A stretch of 64,000 nt of DNA from Hygrophila difformis (lineage: Eukaryota > Streptophyta > Magnoliopsida > Lamiales > Acanthaceae): NCBI GenBank assembly GCA_030278955.1, contig JAOANR010000003.1, forward strand, positions 61,249,628-61,313,627, read 5' to 3'. Shown here piece by piece: positions 12,383 to 23,826 of the stretch. The notes beneath the pieces were generated by a model, which was given only the letters and a program-made list of their open reading frames with translations, was not told the DNA's origin and searched no databases. Position numbers and translations under genes: made by a program. Each line of letters starts with the position of its first letter. Position 1 is the stretch's first letter.

Positions 12383-12605
12383 TGTGGCACTAAGGCCATA
12401 CTGGTATTGCTTAGGCAATGGATTCCCCACAGTCACAAAGCCATTGTCTATTACTACCACACTGCCGTTCTCAATGAGTTTCTTACTCAACATATTTCCT
12501 ATACCCGGGGAGATTGCCTTATCCATATCCTTCTCCCCCTTCAATAGATGTCTGTACTTCGGAGGTAAATTATTGCCAGAGCTCGAACTGCTCCCAATCT
12601 GACCC

Positions 12606-14090
12606 TCATGACCTCCAGTGATCTTTCGTTCCACTTTTTTTTTTCTTAACACCATGCAGAAGCCTATTAATCCTCGTGTGATTCTTGTTAACAGGTCCAC
12701 TTTTAACCTGCTTAGTATTCCTAGGCAGGTCTGGAGTGTAATCCACGCTCCCGTTACCATGATTGTGTATAGCGATTTGTTCCACTGCCGAATCAAGTGC
12801 TTCCACAGCCGTCCGAGTTTGCCTATCATCCCCATCCGGCAATATCCTCTCGCCTTCCACCTCTTGCAGCTGTGTGTTTTGATGGATAGCCTGCAACTCA
12901 GCCACCCCTCGAAACCCCACTTGGCCCTCACTGCCTTTAGCCTGCGAAGAACCATGAGTGACAACATCCTTACTCGGTATCTTATTCCTCTCGACTTTAT
13001 TTGGGCGAGGCCTCCTTCTCTTAACCACCATCCATTCCCCAACCCCTAGATCCCGTTGAGACTCATCCTTTTGACCTGTGGATATATTCGCATCACTCCC
13101 CACACTAGGCACCTGATCACCCTTACCAGGAGTCGACTGATCTCGCTCCATCGCTTTGGCATCATGGGTAGGTACTGTCAATTGACCCTCCAATGTGGGC
13201 TCGAGTCCATCGGCATTCTTCCCCAAGGTCGGACATTGATTCTGCAAATGACCAAAGCAAGCACATCTCATGCACATCACGTGCAATCCTTCATATGCAA
13301 CCTGCACAACCTCTCATTCGACATCCAACTTCCGAAAAAGAGGTTTGTCCAAGTTGATCTCAATGCATGCCCTTGCATATCAACCCCTTGAAATAGCTGT
13401 GGTATTCTTATCAATCTTTATGAGCGAGCCAAGCGGTGCAGAAATAACCCTCATCGCATTCTCATTATAGAAAACCTGATTCAGATCCATAAAGCGAACC
13501 TAAGTTTGAATTGTATTTACCCTTGTCCTTCTAGGGTTGAAATCCTCCGTCCACCGTCGAACCGCAAGGCAATGATCGAACACCATCCAAAGGCCTCCCG
13601 TGAGGACCTTTTCCCGATCATCCGGCCTCATAAATTTGGCGAGAAAACATCGATGGCCAACATCTAAAAGTTCAAAACTTCCAACTAGTTTCCATGCACG
13701 AGAAAGCCTCTCCCTCAAGGCAACGAACCCGACAGTAAGCCCTAGGACTTTAATTACCAACGTATCCTTCCAGAGTTGGAATAGTTCATCCAGCGCCTCT
13801 TTTCCAAATCGGATCCTAGGGCACCGACTGTGAGGCCCCTCACAATCCACAAAAGCAAGGTTTTCCTTCAGCCAATCTTTGGGAATCAACTTCTCAGATG
13901 CCGCAGCCACCATAGCAAACGAGTCTGCCATGGCTGCATCACGAAACGATTTCGGGGACGTCGGAGTACCCACAGGAACGGAGAGTCCCGTAGGCGACAC
14001 GCAAGATGGAAGCTTTCCCCCCGGATCATGGGGCGCCGTGGTAATAGCCGTTGATGGAGACGAAGTCGCACGAGCGAGAACCCGAGTCAT
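12606..14090 (-). pseudogene. LINE 1 ORF1: DUF4283 / CCHC nucleic-acid-binding protein, stop-interrupted
   Basis: Starts at ATG 14090 (MTRVLARATSSPS). A PHDPGGKLPS phrase matches the same position of LINE 2 ORF1 (PHDPGGKFPT). A DUF4283-like region (WMVFDHCLAVRRW) is followed by a knuckle reading CMRCACFGHLQNQC. All parts are in one frame, but stops lie at 13500-13502, 13380-13382 and 13314-13316. In plant L1 elements ORF1 binds the element RNA. The stops make this copy non-functional. Confidence 0.82.
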
Positions 14091-14174
14091 CAGACTTTTC
14101 TCTTAATTATGATTATGAATGTTGGTATATCAAATTATATTTTCTAAGATCATTACTTATTACTAAATGAGTTC

Positions 14175-14190
14175 GCTGTCGTAGGCCTTT
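14175..14190. repeat. LINE target-site duplication, right copy
   Basis: Perfect repeat of 8248-8263, marking the 5' end of LINE 1. Confidence 0.9.
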
Positions 14191-14521
14191 ACCTTTTATC
14201 TTTTTTGTAATTTTTTTATTTACTTAATGAAGATGACATTTTAATAGGGTGGGGATTTTTTTTTTAACTATACTCGCCATCCCAAGCGGTGATGTCCACT
14301 TTTGCATTTTATTTTTATTTTTTTTATCACTAACTCAAACGACGACCATGTTAATATATATTTTTCGTATCACCAACTCAAACGATGATCATGTTAATAT
14401 ATATCATAGTATATTTTTTTTCTAATCGCCATTGATGATTCAACAAATATATATATATAACCAAAATGCCATCTCAACTAATCCGTGCAATATTTAAGAA
14501 ATAAAAAAATATTTTAGCATC

Positions 14522-14959
14522 GCCATCTCAAATGACGACTCTCGGGTAGGCAGTGACTGTATGGATATTTACCCGAGCTATGGTAAACGGTTTCTTGGGG
14601 CGATTTGGACTGTTTGGTATCAACGTAATGCCAAGATATTCAAGGACTTTAACACGCCAATTCAGACTTTGATTCAAAGAATGGAACACCTTCGACAACT
14701 CAAGCATGCTGCAGTGGCTCGTCCACAACGTTCGGTGTGCCAGCCGCGCATGGTGTGTTGGAATATGGGTAAAGATGATGGGATGTTACTCCATTCTGAT
14801 GGCTCTATGGCAGGAGGAAGGGTGGGGTTTGGTTCGGTGCTTCGTGATTACATAGGTCATTGGCTCGGGGCCGTCTCTGAATTCTTGGGGTTAACTTCGG
14901 TTGGTCAAGCGTGGGTATCTTTTAGAGCCTTCACTTTGATATGTTTACCAAATTCTTAG
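14522..14959 (+). pseudogene. LINE ORF2 remnant (zf-RVT tail to RNase H), copy B
   Basis: Same relic as at 5421-5756 but with the first RNase H strand present (LLHSDGSMAGGRVGFGSVL). It stops at the end of the frame at 14957-14959 without the rest of RNase H, and no RT lies upstream. It is on the opposite strand to the two large LINEs and is therefore a separate, older element. Confidence 0.78.
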
Positions 14960-15607
14960 TATATTAGTTCCCATATTTTACATATGTTAACTAATTACAA
15001 CTAAGTCTCATTATTAATTACCGTATATTCTTATTTTTTATTGCAATACATTTAGAGTTTGGTTACCACATCCACACTTGGTATATTAGTTACCACATAT
15101 CTAGAATTTGTTTACCACATACTTGATACATCGTTTACTACATAGTCAAAACTATGGAAGAACCCTATCTCTAAGTTTGTGGGAATGTTACTTTTTAAAA
15201 TACTAGTACAAACTAAATAAAGAAGGCCCAAAACTCTAATAAACCCTATTACATAATACTATATTCCATTACAAAGGAAGACCGGCCCAATAAGCATGGG
15301 CCAAGAATTATGTTTTGGGCCTCTTGCATTATTACATTTCAATTAAAAATACTGTTTTATTGTTCTAGGACATCAGAATTCAGACCAAGTGCAATTGGCT
15401 CTGGTCTCGATTTGAGCCTTTTGTAAAATTTTTAAGAGAGACAATCTTCAATGTCCATCAAATCTTTGATAAATTAGTTTTGGACCCAATATGGTTTTAG
15501 AATATCCGATATACGCCAAAAAAAAAAGAATCGAGAATTCAGAAGATGCATGGAACTTCTACTTTCCACCATAATTTTTTTTTATTCTATTCTCTCTGTA
15601 GAGAAAT

Positions 15608-16041
15608 TCAAAAACAATCATGAGAACAATAACACACGGCCCGATTTCTGTACTCTGGTCGACAATAACCATTTGGGTTATTATTAGATCCCCAAAGTAG
15701 AAGACACCTGTTTTTACATTCATTTTCGTTGTTGCAAAAATCTATCTTTTCTTCGCATCGTTTTACATTTGTCGCTAGAACTGTCGTATCTGGAGCCCAA
15801 CCCGCACTTTCAATTTCCCGACCTTCCATATTTTCTTCGGTTTCGCCAAATGCAACACATGTAGTTGTTCAAGAAAACAGTGCAATGAGAAGAGGGGAGA
15901 ACTAAAGGGAGGTAAAAGAAACATAAGGCAAATTTATTGAGTAACTGAAAAAAGAAAAACGAATGAAGGCAAAAAGGTGTTCTTACCTGAAGCAAAGATG
16001 AGAACAGTGAGAACGAAGGAAATTGTAATGAATTTGCCCAT
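15608..16041 (-). CDS. Defensin-like peptide gene B
   Basis: Two-exon DEFL gene. Exon 1 is 15987-16041 (55 nt; signal peptide MGKFITISFVLTVLIFAS, phase 1, donor GTAAG). Exon 2 is best placed at 15608-15834 after a GAAG acceptor, giving 93 residues: a linker (ENMEGREIESAGWAPD) and an eight-cysteine domain C-x6-C-x5-C-x3-C-x13-C-x9-C-x-C-x3-C ending CYCSHDCF. At the acceptor position used by paralog C this gene reads CAT instead of CAG, so the 15-nt-downstream site is inferred; it keeps the frame. A second in-frame acceptor, equivalent to that of gene A, lies further inside. TATATATAG is present 41-50 nt upstream of the ATG. The target or partner of the peptide is unknown. Confidence 0.75.
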
Positions 16042-16081
16042 TGTTTTGGATGCACAACAACATATTGAATATGACCACTGC

Positions 16082-16090
16082 TATATATAG
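16082..16090 (-). promoter_or_regulatory. TATA box of DEFL gene B
   Basis: CTATATATA on the minus strand, about 41-50 nt upstream of the start codon. The matching position in copy A is lost because homology ends at 6802. Confidence 0.6.
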
Positions 16091-16965
16091 AGAGAGATCA
16101 AGAGAGGGTTTTGGTTTCTTAAAAATTGTTTTAATTTATTAATTTTTATGTAGTTTATTTTTTTTAATTGGCGCTCGAATGTCGACAAAAGTGGTGAGAA
16201 CCCGACTTACATAAATTAGAAAGGAATAGGAGTCGGGGACTTGACCACTAGGTCAAACACCGATATCCGTAATCACAGCTGTTATTGATAATGGTGGATT
16301 AGATTTAAATAATTGAAAATCTTTATTAATTATTATAGACTAAAATATTTTTTACCAAAAGTGTTTTTCTTTTTTTCTTTTTTTTTTCTTCTTTTTTTTT
16401 TTAGTTGTGAATTCCATACTTACCGTCCACTTACCATCCATATATAGGAAACATAAATCCAAATCAAGATAGTTGTTTTTAGAGGTCAAGTTATTGTGTT
16501 GCGGGTCAAACTGTTTTATATCAAGATATTATCTCAATCATTAGAAACTATCCAAATGTTGAGAAATAGAAAATGGTAAAATTATCAAAATAAAGCAACG
16601 AATAGAATATCGAATGAACTTTTCATCGACATATAAAAGAACATTTTAGCAACACAACATGAATATTTCAGCGACAAAGAATTACAATAGTACGATTTAC
16701 TGAAACATAAAACTGGTGATGAAATTTGAGTTGCTGAAATATTCTTTGTTGTATCGCCTCATATAATTTGACTTTCCCAAATGTCGCTTATTTTAAAATT
16801 ACTCCAATTCTAACACCCTTAACCATGAAGTTGTTATAAGATATCTACCAAAAAAAAAATATATTATTTGTATAAATAGCTTGGTTAACTCATTTTGAGT
16901 CATATTTCGGATAATTACTAATACAACAATCCTTAAAAAGAATGAGAAGGGATGCTCAGTTACCT
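16091..16965. other. AT-rich spacer with a partial SINE
   Basis: At about 16185-16260 a minus-strand fragment related to the tRNA-derived SINE family is visible (GGGGACTTGACCACTAGGTC). The rest, including a T-rich run near 16370-16403, shows no gene. Confidence 0.5.
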
Positions 16966-17044
16966 TTTTTTTTTTTTTTTTTGTGAAACAGCCTTAGAAG
17001 GCGAGCAAACAAAGGAAAAAAGAAAAGAGAAGCAAAGGAAACAA

Positions 17045-20000
17045 TCAAACTAATCGAGAAAACAAAACACCATTCGCGTCCTTAAGCACGAGATCTTGGA
17101 TGTCATCCGGGGGAAAAGCCCAAGTGGTGTAAAATTCTTCAGAAAGGACAGCTTTACGAGCCAGAACATCAGCAACCTGATTACCTTCTCGAAATACATG
17201 ACGAATAGAGCAGCCACCAAAACCTCCAATAAGTGTACGAACTTCCTTGATGACCGGCCAAAGAGAATGATGCGGTAATGAAGGACCCATAATCAAGCGA
17301 AACACATCCAGAGAATCAACATAGCAAGCGCTTAATGTCACACAAATTTGGACAACCAAGAGAAGCCCGAAACGGAGAGCAAGCAACTCCATCTCGAGAA
17401 TGGATCGAGCGCCCAATCTCCCATTGCAACCACTAAGCCAGGTACCATTACTCTCTCTCAAAACAGCCCCAAAGGACGACTGTCGAGCTTCAGCCGCGAC
17501 AGCTCCATCCGAATGGAGCACTACACCTCCAACCCCTTCTTCAATCCATCTAACCATAATAGGATCCTTATGCCTCGTAGCACCAGCAACCACTTTATCA
17601 ATATGCTTATAGAAATAGGCGGCTTTGGCAAGAACCTTTTCCCTGGAAATAGTACTAGCCCGGAAGATCTTATTATTTCTTTCGCACCAAACCGTCCATA
17701 ATATCGCCAAGAACCAAGCCCCCCAAGTCCGCCAAGCCCATTGAAGCCAATGTCGACAATCAATAGGTGCAAGATTATCAAGCATAAGATGACATAAAAG
17801 TCCACTCTTGCTCCAAACTTGAGCAGCCCAAGGACATGTAAATAAAGCATGGCTCCAATCCTCGACAGTATCACCACATATGGAACAAAGAGGAGAAACG
17901 GCCAATCCACGCTGAAATCTCAAGAGATTGCATGGAAGCGAGCCATGCCCAAGAGTCCATAGCAAGACGCCAACTTTTTCAGGGATGCGAGACTTCCACA
18001 TCCAACCCCGTCCCCTATCCTGAGGGTTGTTCGGACACAACCAAAGATAGCCCGAACGAACACTATATGTACCACAAACATCTCCTTGCCAGTGCATGAG
18101 GTCCGGCGCATCTTGATTTAAGAAAGGAGCAGGGTATTTTCTATAGCCACTTTAACGTCCTGTGGCAAACAGGAGTAAACACAATTGAAGTTCGACCGCC
18201 CATGAGAAATGACATCTTTTATTTTCAACTCAATGTCATGGATATCCACGAATGGAACAAGGTCTGCCGGGCATTTTCCTTCCAACCAAGGAGTATACCA
18301 CATCGAGCTCTCACCAGTGCCAATCCGGACGCCATAGGCATCCCTAAATGTCTCGGCCACCTTCACCAATGAGTGCCACACTTTAGTACCCTGATAATTG
18401 CTAACAGGCATGGAGTCGGCAGCAATGCCATATTTTTCATGCATGACTGCCACCCACAACTTGTTAGCATTAGAGTTGAATTCCCAAAGCTTCTTGCCAA
18501 GTAAAGCCAAATTCATTTGGCGGCATTTCTTGATTCCCAATCCACCATGCTTTCGAGCCTTAGTAACAATATCCCAATTAATCAGATGTATTCCACGCCC
18601 ATCCGAACCTTTCCAAATTCATCTTCTAACAATTTTATCAATGCTATTGCAAACACCAATTGGGAGTAAATGAACTTGCATAACATAGATCGGCAAAGAA
18701 CTAAGCACTGACCTTGCAAGAGTAATACGCCCCGCCTTATTTAACAAGAAAGCCGCCCAAGAGCTAAGTCTATCATCAATTCGCTTAACTAATGGGTCAA
18801 AAGTAGATATCCTCATGCGGCCATGAATAGTAGGGAAGCCAAGGTACGTACCCAGATGAGGCACAACCGAAACGCCAAGATGAGTTTCCAACAATGACCG
18901 ATCTGTGGCAGAGGCATTAGGCGTACAAAATGCATTGGATTTGTCCTGATTCATATTAAGACCCGATCGGGATCCAAATCTGGCAAGAGTGGCCGCCATG
19001 CTTCGGACATTATCTTCCTCCAATTCCGCACAAAATATAAGATCATCAGCGAACATTAAATGAGAGATGCCAACACCACCCCTTATTAATCTCATAGGCT
19101 TCCACGTCCCTGCCTGGACTTCTTCAAGGATAGTCCGAGAGAGCTTTTCCATAACAATCACAAAAAGGTAGGGAGATAAAGGATCGCCCTGGCGAATCCC
19201 ACGCTGACACTGAATATGACCGTTAGGCGAGCCATTCCAAAGGATAGAGAAACTGGAAGAAGTGACACAAGCCATAATGAGTTCGATGCAAGTGCCAGGA
19301 AGCCCCAAGTCCAACAAACATTCTTCCAAAAATTTCCAACAAACCATATGAAAGGCCTTGGTAAGATCGATTTTAATAATAACCGATTTAGAACTCGAAC
19401 TCGGGTGTTCCACAGTGGCGACAAGCTCTTGCAAGAGAATCCCATTCTCGGATGAACCACGCCCGGGCAAGAAGGCAGACTGGCTCGGTCCAATAGCCTC
19501 ACTTAGAATTGGTCTCAACTGCCGGACCAAAATCTTAGTAATCACCTTAAACACAACATTACATAATGTCAAAGGACGGAATTGTCTCAACGATCGCAGA
19601 ACGTCCACCTTAGGAAGAAGGCAAAGAAATGCATGGGCGAGCCCATCCGGAATCCGCTGAATAGCTATAGCATTCAACACTTGTGCTATAAACGGTTCCT
19701 TAAGGGTGTCCCAATACTCCTTAAAAAACCCTGCGAGAAATCCATCAGGCCCTGGGGCAGAAAAAGGATTTCATGGAAAACATAGCGGCTTCAACTTCCT
19801 GACTTGTGACCTCCAAACTTAACTCATGCCGATGCTGTGCACATAAAGGAAGTAATGCAGGAAGATCCGCTCCCACACTGTTGACATTGGGAGCGACAAA
19901 CAGAGTAGTAAAATAATCGATTGCATGGAACTTCAGCATATCTTGATTCTCAATCCACTGGCCATCCTCGATTTCAAGACCATAAATCCGATTACGCTTC

Positions 20001-21115
20001 CTTTTGATTTTGGTCTTGGCATGGAAGTATTTAGTATTCCGATCACCACCCTTGACCCAAGGATCACGGGCTTTTTTATACCACATCAACTCTTCCTGAA
20101 CAAGCAGATTAGCTAACTCACCCCACACTTCATCATATAACCGCCAAAGCCATGCCGAGTCGACACGGGATAGACGCTTCTCAATGCCCAGAATACGGTT
20201 CTTAAGCTTGCATTTTCTATCCCGAATGTTACCGAATATTTCTTTATTAAAAGCAATAGATTTATCACGCACCTCCTCAAGTAACTGCATTAGATCCCCA
20301 GAAGCCGCCCCTGAGCAGGTTGTGACCACCTCTTTATAGTTGCTATGCTCTTTCCACATAGATTCCCAACGGAATGGCCGATCCGCTCGAGTATCCATTA
20401 GGCCACCACATATAAGTTTCAAGGGACAGTGATCCGATCCAACACGGGGCAAATGCATAAGATGGCCTTCATCAAACAGATTCTTCCATGCCAAATTTGC
20501 CATTGCTCGATCAAGTCTCTTGGAAATACGTCTACCACCGCCTGCCATACGCGACCAAGTGAATTCAGGACCAACAGTATTCAGAGCGAGTAAGTGACAA
20601 CGATCAAAAACTGTCCTCAGTTCCGCCGCTCTCTCGGCTAAGAAAACCCCACCACTAACTTCATGCTCTCCAATAGTTTCATTCCAATCTCCCAAGACCA
20701 TCCATGGGATATCAATAGACTCAGCCAACTGAATAAGAACCTCCCTATTATTCTTTCTACGTGGATAATGAGGATCTTCATATAAAGCCATGAAAGCCCA
20801 TCGACAATTGCCTTTGATAAGCTCCACAGTGATCATACGCGTATGTATATGTAAAACGCTGATGGTACATGAGATAGCAAGAGATTGCAATATCCATATG
20901 CCACCACCCATGCCCACATCCTCTTGAATATAGGTAGCTGCATAACCCCATATAAGGAAAAAGGGACACAGCCTAGAGAATGCTCCCCTTGGCTCCATGA
21001 GACATATAATATTAGGCTTATGGTCCCTGATAAGATCACTCATCCATCTCTGAGCCGTACGACTCATCAAACCAAAGACATTCCACGCAATAATAGTAAA
21101 ATCTTGAAACTCCAT
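17045..21115 (-). pseudogene. LINE 2 ORF2: endonuclease / reverse transcriptase / RNase H, frame-broken
   Basis: Starts at the ATG at 21113-21115 (MEFQDFTIIAWNV), the endonuclease domain, with LGDWNET and SDHCPL motifs. A frameshift near 19745-19760 interrupts the RT entry region. The RT follows at 18619-19680 (KIDLTKAF, GIRQGDPLSPYLF, FADD) and ends at an in-frame TGA (18619-18621). The frame continues at 18118-18540, shifts near 18118-18123, and ends with zf-RVT (CSICGD, HALFTCPWA) and RNase H (LHSDGA, MELLAL, HVFREGNQVADVLA) at 17045-18097. Confidence 0.87.
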
Positions 21116-21152
21116 AACAACTAATAAAAGGTGGTCGGCCAACAAGCAGATG

Positions 21153-22628
21153 TTACTGGACACTAGCATCATCTGCGTCAGCCCAATTGTCACCATCCTT
21201 AGACTCCGTATCTTCCTGAAGAGATGCAAACCATCCGGCACCGATATAATCATCTGATAATTGGGAATATGTCTCATCCCTATCCTCCACCCTTGGCCTT
21301 TTAAGAATTTGAATAGGGTTTTTACGCCTATCCCCCATCCGAGCCACCGGGACAATCGCAAGGCTCCCTGTATTAGAATTTGCCCCCTGGTGACTTAGGT
21401 GCTCTTTTCCAATATGGTGAGATCGCACATCATCGTGACTCCGCTGTGAACCCCCGGTACCCATCTCCCCCGCCTCCTGGACATGAGGACGTTGTTCAGC
21501 AGGCCTCGGAATGGGATCAACACCCTCCTTATCTTTACGGACGTGATCCTTTGTAGCCACATCTCCCCTAGGCTTTCGTGGTTTATTTTTACGACGTACA
21601 ACCATCATCCAATCCCCAAAGACAGGATCTTCCCCCTTACCATCTCCCCCATTAGGCTTGTGACCGCCCGCCGTGGTCTCAATTGGAGGCACATCAACCT
21701 GAGATACTCCATCCTTCTCACCCGCGACACCAGAAGAGCCCGCGCCCCCTGTCTCCTCTACTACCACCTTCGCCTTACCAGTATCTACAGTAGGGATCGC
21801 GTCATTGCATGCATGAGGACAACCACGCGCAAAGTGCCCGTAGCGACCACAATTGGTACAAATTAAATGCAATCCCTCATAGGCGACAGGGATCCATTTA
21901 CCATTGACTCTCAATTTGCCGTTAACAGGTTTCGCCAAATCAAGCGCAATACAAACTCGCGCAAACCGCCCTTTTGATGAGTCATGAGTGCTGGCATCAA
22001 ATTTAATAACCTCCCCCAATCCTGAGGCAATCGCCCACAGAATGTCCTCTCTGTATCTGTTCATTGGGAGACCGTTTAGTCGAGCCCAAACCAAAGTTTT
22101 GTTCACTTTAGTAACACTGGGATCGAAATCCCTACACCATGGCATAACCGCGAGATAATGATCGAAAATCATCCAGGGGCCGCCATTAACCACCTTTTCC
22201 TGATCTGAGGCTATTCCAAACTTGACAATGAAACAACTGAAACCCACATCTATCAAATCCATACTCCCTTGTGGTTTCCACATTCGTTTAAGTCTGTCAA
22301 GTAACACAGTATATCCCGCGGTGGTACCAAGGATCTTTACTACCAGAGCGTTTGACCAAGCCAACCCAGCCTCCGTATCAAGTTCTTCATCGATCACAAA
22401 ATCAGGCAACGATGGGTTATTGTCCACAAAACTCATACGCACAAGCCCCTCAGCAATAAGATCTCTCCGGACAGGCGGCTGTGAGTCGGGCACATCGGTT
22501 TCCATCTGATCTTGGGTAAGAACATGGGCGAAAGTTGGGAACTTGCCGCCGGGGTCGTGGGGAGGAGCGGTAGAGGGTGAAGGAACGACGACCGTCCGTG
22601 CATCGGCGGGAACCTTAGGAGCAGACAT
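21153..22628 (-). CDS. LINE 2 ORF1: DUF4283 / CCHC nucleic-acid-binding protein
   Basis: Uninterrupted 491-residue frame from ATG 22628 (MSAPKVPADARTV). The N-terminal half has the DUF4283-type pattern (WMIFDHYLAVMPW, VWARLNGLPM). The CCHC knuckle CTNCGRYGHFARGC is at about residue 255. A long charged, low-complexity tail follows. In L1 elements ORF1 binds element RNA and acts as a chaperone. This is the only LINE frame in the window without visible damage; its ORF2 partner is broken. Confidence 0.85.
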   Translation of the reverse strand: MSAPKVPADARTVVVPSPSTAPPHDPGGKFPTFAHVLTQDQMETDVPDSQPPVRRDLIAEGLVRMSFVDNNPSLPDFVIDEELDTEAGLAWSNALVVKILGTTAGYTVLLDRLKRMWKPQGSMDLIDVGFSCFIVKFGIASDQEKVVNGGPWMIFDHYLAVMPWCRDFDPSVTKVNKTLVWARLNGLPMNRYREDILWAIASGLGEVIKFDASTHDSSKGRFARVCIALDLAKPVNGKLRVNGKWIPVAYEGLHLICTNCGRYGHFARGCPHACNDAIPTVDTGKAKVVVEETGGAGSSGVAGEKDGVSQVDVPPIETTAGGHKPNGGDGKGEDPVFGDWMMVVRRKNKPRKPRGDVATKDHVRKDKEGVDPIPRPAEQRPHVQEAGEMGTGGSQRSHDDVRSHHIGKEHLSHQGANSNTGSLAIVPVARMGDRRKNPIQILKRPRVEDRDETYSQLSDDYIGAGWFASLQEDTESKDGDNWADADDASVQ

Positions 22629-22703
22629 AAATTCCTAATCTATATACCTTTGAAAATTGAGATTGATTAATTTGTCAAATTAAATGAGATTATATGTGGT
22701 ATA

Positions 22704-22890
22704 CTTTTTTTTTTTGGCTTGTACTGGTATCCACAGGCCACATTGGGTCCAAGACTAATCCTTCGAGGATCTGGTGGACATTGAAAGGTTGCCTCTCCAT
22801 AGCAGAATTCTGGATACACAAAGGCTCGAACGCGAAACCGTACCTTTGCTTAAGCTGCCAGAGCTCCATACTACTCAGGCCAACTGCATT
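22704..22890 (-). mobile_element. tRNA-derived SINE, family 2
   Basis: On the minus strand it has an A-box-like TGGCCTGAGTAGTATGGAG, a B-box-like segment near the phrase TTCGAGCC, and a poly(A) tail (poly-T 22705-22715 on plus). Related copies are at 31774-31889, 32110-32195 (opposite strand) and 50665-50752. Confidence 0.65.
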
Positions 22891-23545
22891 TTGGTATTGT
22901 ACAGTATGTGCTATACTTAGTTAAACATAATTAATTATTGTCCCAATAATATATTTTTTAGAAATGAAAATTTGTTTCAGATTTCCAGTTAATGAAATCC
23001 GAATTAAAACCACCACTCAATACAACACGATCCCGAATTAGCAAGCCAATCGGCTAGAGTGTTTCTCTTGGAAAAATTAACACTTTAATTTCAAAATACA
23101 CCAGAATAGTCATATTCGATTCAATTAGAAAAATTAGTCCCTAATGTTTGATTTTTCACCAATTTATTCAGCATAATAAACTTAATTAACATCTAATGAA
23201 GGAGGATTAGACCATTGATATGGGTCCCAACACCTTTAATTAAATAAGTCTATTCACCATCCTCAATTTTGTTTGAATGAAATGTTATTTTGATAAATGA
23301 TAATTTTATTTGAATAAAATGAGTTTTTTTTATATAGATTCTGATTTTGTTTGAATAAAATGATTTTCTTGAATAAAATGGGTTTTTGATAAATAAGTTG
23401 TGGGTTAAGCCATATAATTAAGGGCTATGGAACCTACATTAATGGCTTAATCCTTTTTCATTAGATATTAATTAGATTTATTATGTCCAAATGACTAAAT
23501 TGGATAAAAAAAAATTAGAAGACCAATTTTTTCAATTGAAACAAA
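22891..23545. repeat. AT-rich spacer with degenerate TTGAATAAAATG repeats
   Basis: At about 23265-23390 a phrase close to TTTGAATAAAATG occurs about five times with drift. No gene is visible. Confidence 0.55.
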
Positions 23546-23726
23546 AATAATGGGATGAGGACTTAGCCCAGTGGTTAAGTTCCTTGACTTCCAACGGAAT
23601 GTTGGAGGTTCGATTCCCCACCGGCCCCCTATAACACCCTTTTATTCCATTTGTAATTTGTGTGGCATGGACTCCCACTACCCATTTCCCAGGCCTTCAA
23701 CAGTTCCTCCCAAAAAAAAAAAACAA
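23546..23726 (+). mobile_element. tRNA-derived SINE, family 1
   Basis: A box (TTAGCCCAGTGGTTAAG) and B box (GGTTCGATTCC) at tRNA-like spacing, a family-specific body with TTTGTGTGGCATGGACTCCC, and an A-rich tail. A 12-bp direct repeat AATTGAAACAAA flanks it (23534-23545 and 23727-23738). Pol III-transcribed, non-coding. Confidence 0.85.
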
Positions 23727-23826
23727 AATTGAAACAAAGATGATTATTTTGGTAAATTTTAAAAGTGAATGGGCTAAAAGTGTTATTTTTTCCATGTTTC
23801 TCTCACAGAAAATATAATGTGATATA

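Larger units (their letters stand above)
8264..14174 (-). mobile_element. Full-length L1-type LINE (copy 1)
   Basis: About 5.9 kb on the minus strand. It has a poly(A) tail (poly-T at 8261-8278 on the plus strand), ORF2 with endonuclease, RT, zinc-binding and RNase H domains, ORF1 with a DUF4283-like region and CCHC knuckle, and a 16-bp target duplication (8248-8263 and 14175-14190). It sits between the two segmental-duplication copies. ORF1 has three in-frame stops and ORF2 has at least two frame breaks, so it cannot move by itself. Confidence 0.92.
14340..16084. repeat. Segmental duplication, copy B
   Basis: Close match to 5240-6802 and the more complete copy. It keeps the RNase H strand and the DEFL exon-2 border lost in copy A and has one more minisatellite unit at about 15121-15143. 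Its left end carries a short tandem copy of the phrase ATCACCAACTCAAACGATGA (near 14329 and 14369). It continues on the right into a TATA box that copy A lacks. Confidence 0.9.
16966..22650 (-). mobile_element. Near-complete L1-type LINE (copy 2)
   Basis: About 5.7 kb on the minus strand with a poly(A) tail (poly-T from about 16965 to 16982). ORF1 appears intact (21153-22628); ORF2 starts at 21115, 38 nt after ORF1 ends. ORF2 is broken at three places. A convincing target duplication was not found by eye, so the 5' boundary near 22650 is approximate. It is clearly diverged from LINE 1 and represents another family member. Confidence 0.88.

Noticed and set aside
12618..13049. Plus-strand 143-residue frame
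   Set aside because: Antisense shadow of LINE 1 ORF1.
22650..22704. Target-site duplication for LINE 2
   Set aside because: Short similarities such as AATGAGA occur on both sides, but none is long enough or correctly placed.
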